Both the position numbers and the translations under genes were made by a program. Shown piece after piece: positions 4,731 through 5,633 of a DNA stretch of 5,633 nt; the first letter of the stretch is position 1; the number at the start of each line of letters is the position of its first letter. The DNA is taken from contig JAFYFK010000005.1 of the NCBI GenBank assembly GCA_017543805.1, positions 1 through 5,633 of the forward strand, read 5' to 3'. Below the pieces are notes generated by a model. That model did no database searches and was not told where the DNA came from. It worked only from the letters and a program-made list of their open reading frames with translations. The stretch is from Bacillota bacterium (lineage in GTDB: Bacteria; Bacillota; Clostridia; Peptostreptococcales; Anaerovoracaceae).

Positions 4731-5633
4731 ATGAAAGGCTTAATATTTGACGGCGCGGGAAGAACCTTGGTAAAGGAATTCCCTATACCTGAACCCGGTC
4801 CGAACGACGCCGTCATACAGGTTAAATCATCTGCTATCTGCGGCTCAGACAGGCATATGCTTATGGCTCCGCACGACCTTCTTGTTTCTGGTAAGTTCGG
4901 CGCTACTGGCGCGGGCGCATCGGCATTCAAATACGGAATGGCAAGTGGTCATGAGGGCGCTGGCATCGTATATTCGGTTGGAGAAAACGTTACAAACGTT
5001 AAAGTCGGTGACAGGGTAACTATTTATCATCACCAGGGATGCGGCCACTGCCCGGCGTGCAGACGCGGAGAGTTCAATCTTTGCGAACACCGCAAGAATC
5101 CGGGGCTTGGCCTTCCGGGAACAAATGCAGAATATACTGTAATCAATTCTGCTTGTTGCGTTCCTCTTCCCGACGAGATATCGTTTGATGTCGGAGCTCT
5201 TATGGGATGCCAAGTTATCACAGCCTATGCGGCTCTCAGAAAATTGCAAGTCTCTGGCAATGAGCCTGTTGTTATTTATGGTCTCGGTCCGCTCGGACTG
5301 ATTGCAGGGGTACTTGCAAAGGCCATGGGTGCAACGGTTGTCGGTCTGGATATCAGTGAATACCGGTTGAACTTCGCCATAGAGAAAGAATGTTGCGACT
5401 ACGTTCTAAACTCTATCAAAGACGACTGCAAGACATGGCTCGAAGATTTTACAAAAGGCAGAGGTGTTATGAAGGGTCTTGTCTGCTGCGGAGCTCCTCA
5501 GATGCATTGGCTTAGTTCCCAGGTCGCCGGCATAAGAGGACATATCGTACTTGTAGGCGTTTCCAATAACGCTCTTGACCCTAATAAAGACGCTCCGTTC
5601 TCGTTCGACAGCAGATGCTGGATCAGACGTGAA
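4731..5633 (+). CDS. Zinc-dependent medium-chain alcohol/polyol dehydrogenase (3' end outside window)
   Basis: The reading frame is open for 301 codons to the window end; family members usually have about 340-360 residues, so roughly 40-60 are missing. It is a medium-chain dehydrogenase that oxidises an alcohol or polyol with NAD(P)+. Catalytic zinc ligands are Cys37 (AICGSD), His74 with Glu75 (SGHEGAG), and Cys160 (LMGCQ). The structural zinc lobe has four cysteines (104, 107, 110, 118) in the standard C-x2-C-x2-C-x7-C spacing. The Rossmann fold starts with GLGPLG (184-189), and Asp207 at the end of the second strand favours NAD over NADP. The start has an excellent GGAGGTGA Shine-Dalgarno (4720-4727). 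It lies downstream of a LacI-type gene and its likely operators, so a role in sugar-alcohol or sugar-acid catabolism is inferred. The exact substrate (sorbitol-, threonine- or galactitol-like) cannot be decided. Confidence 0.94.
   Translation, partial: MKGLIFDGAGRTLVKEFPIPEPGPNDAVIQVKSSAICGSDRHMLMAPHDLLVSGKFGATGAGASAFKYGMASGHEGAGIVYSVGENVTNVKVGDRVTIYHHQGCGHCPACRRGEFNLCEHRKNPGLGLPGTNAEYTVINSACCVPLPDEISFDVGALMGCQVITAYAALRKLQVSGNEPVVIYGLGPLGLIAGVLAKAMGATVVGLDISEYRLNFAIEKECCDYVLNSIKDDCKTWLEDFTKGRGVMKGLVCCGAPQMHWLSSQVAGIRGHIVLVGVSNNALDPNKDAPFSFDSRCWIRRE

Noticed and set aside
4986..5001. Two further AACGTT strings inside the dehydrogenase gene as extra operators
   Set aside because: They encode the common family segment GENVTNVKVGD and lack the ATTATAG flank shared by the two leader sites.

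Overview
The window looks like a chromosomal stretch from a Gram-positive-type anaerobe, most likely a Bacillota/Clostridia relative of moderately high GC. This is inferred from strong Shine-Dalgarno sites at some genes, a secreted lipoprotein of the polysaccharide deacetylase family, and a LacI-type regulator with a TTG start. No taxonomic marker gene is present, so the assignment is tentative. All supported genes are on the + strand.

Bases 1-3250 are GC-rich (sampled 60-base rows give 57-63% GC) and carry four genes. Two small single-pass membrane proteins of unknown function overlap by 8 bases (94-657 and 650-1132). They are followed by an NADPH-type aldo/keto reductase (1190-2140) with an intact catalytic tetrad, and by a predicted lipoprotein polysaccharide deacetylase (2183-3250) with all five NodB motifs. 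A GC-rich stem-loop resembling an intrinsic terminator sits exactly between the reductase stop and the preferred deacetylase start, so the deacetylase start and its expression are unusual.

Bases 3251-5633 are poorer in GC (37-40% in sampled rows of the regulator and of part of the dehydrogenase, 60% in another dehydrogenase row) and look like a sugar- or polyol-catabolism module. A short AT-rich intergenic region with a promoter and inverted repeats precedes a LacI/GalR-family repressor (3392-4375). A 355-base intergenic region then leads to the 5' part (301 codons) of a zinc-dependent medium-chain alcohol/polyol dehydrogenase that runs off the window end.

The most informative part is this 355-base region. 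It holds a near-consensus sigma-70 promoter (TTGACT-17-TAAAAT), a dyad filling the promoter spacer, and a perfect GAAACGTTTC palindrome just after the predicted transcription start. A second copy of the same 15-base element lies exactly 110 bases downstream, and the long leader also contains a candidate stem-loop. The simplest model is that the adjacent LacI-type protein represses the dehydrogenase operon through these CpG-centred operators. The repressor's ligand-binding domain departs from the family consensus, so its inducer cannot be guessed. I found no RNA gene, mobile element or CRISPR array, and nothing that is clearly a wholly new system.
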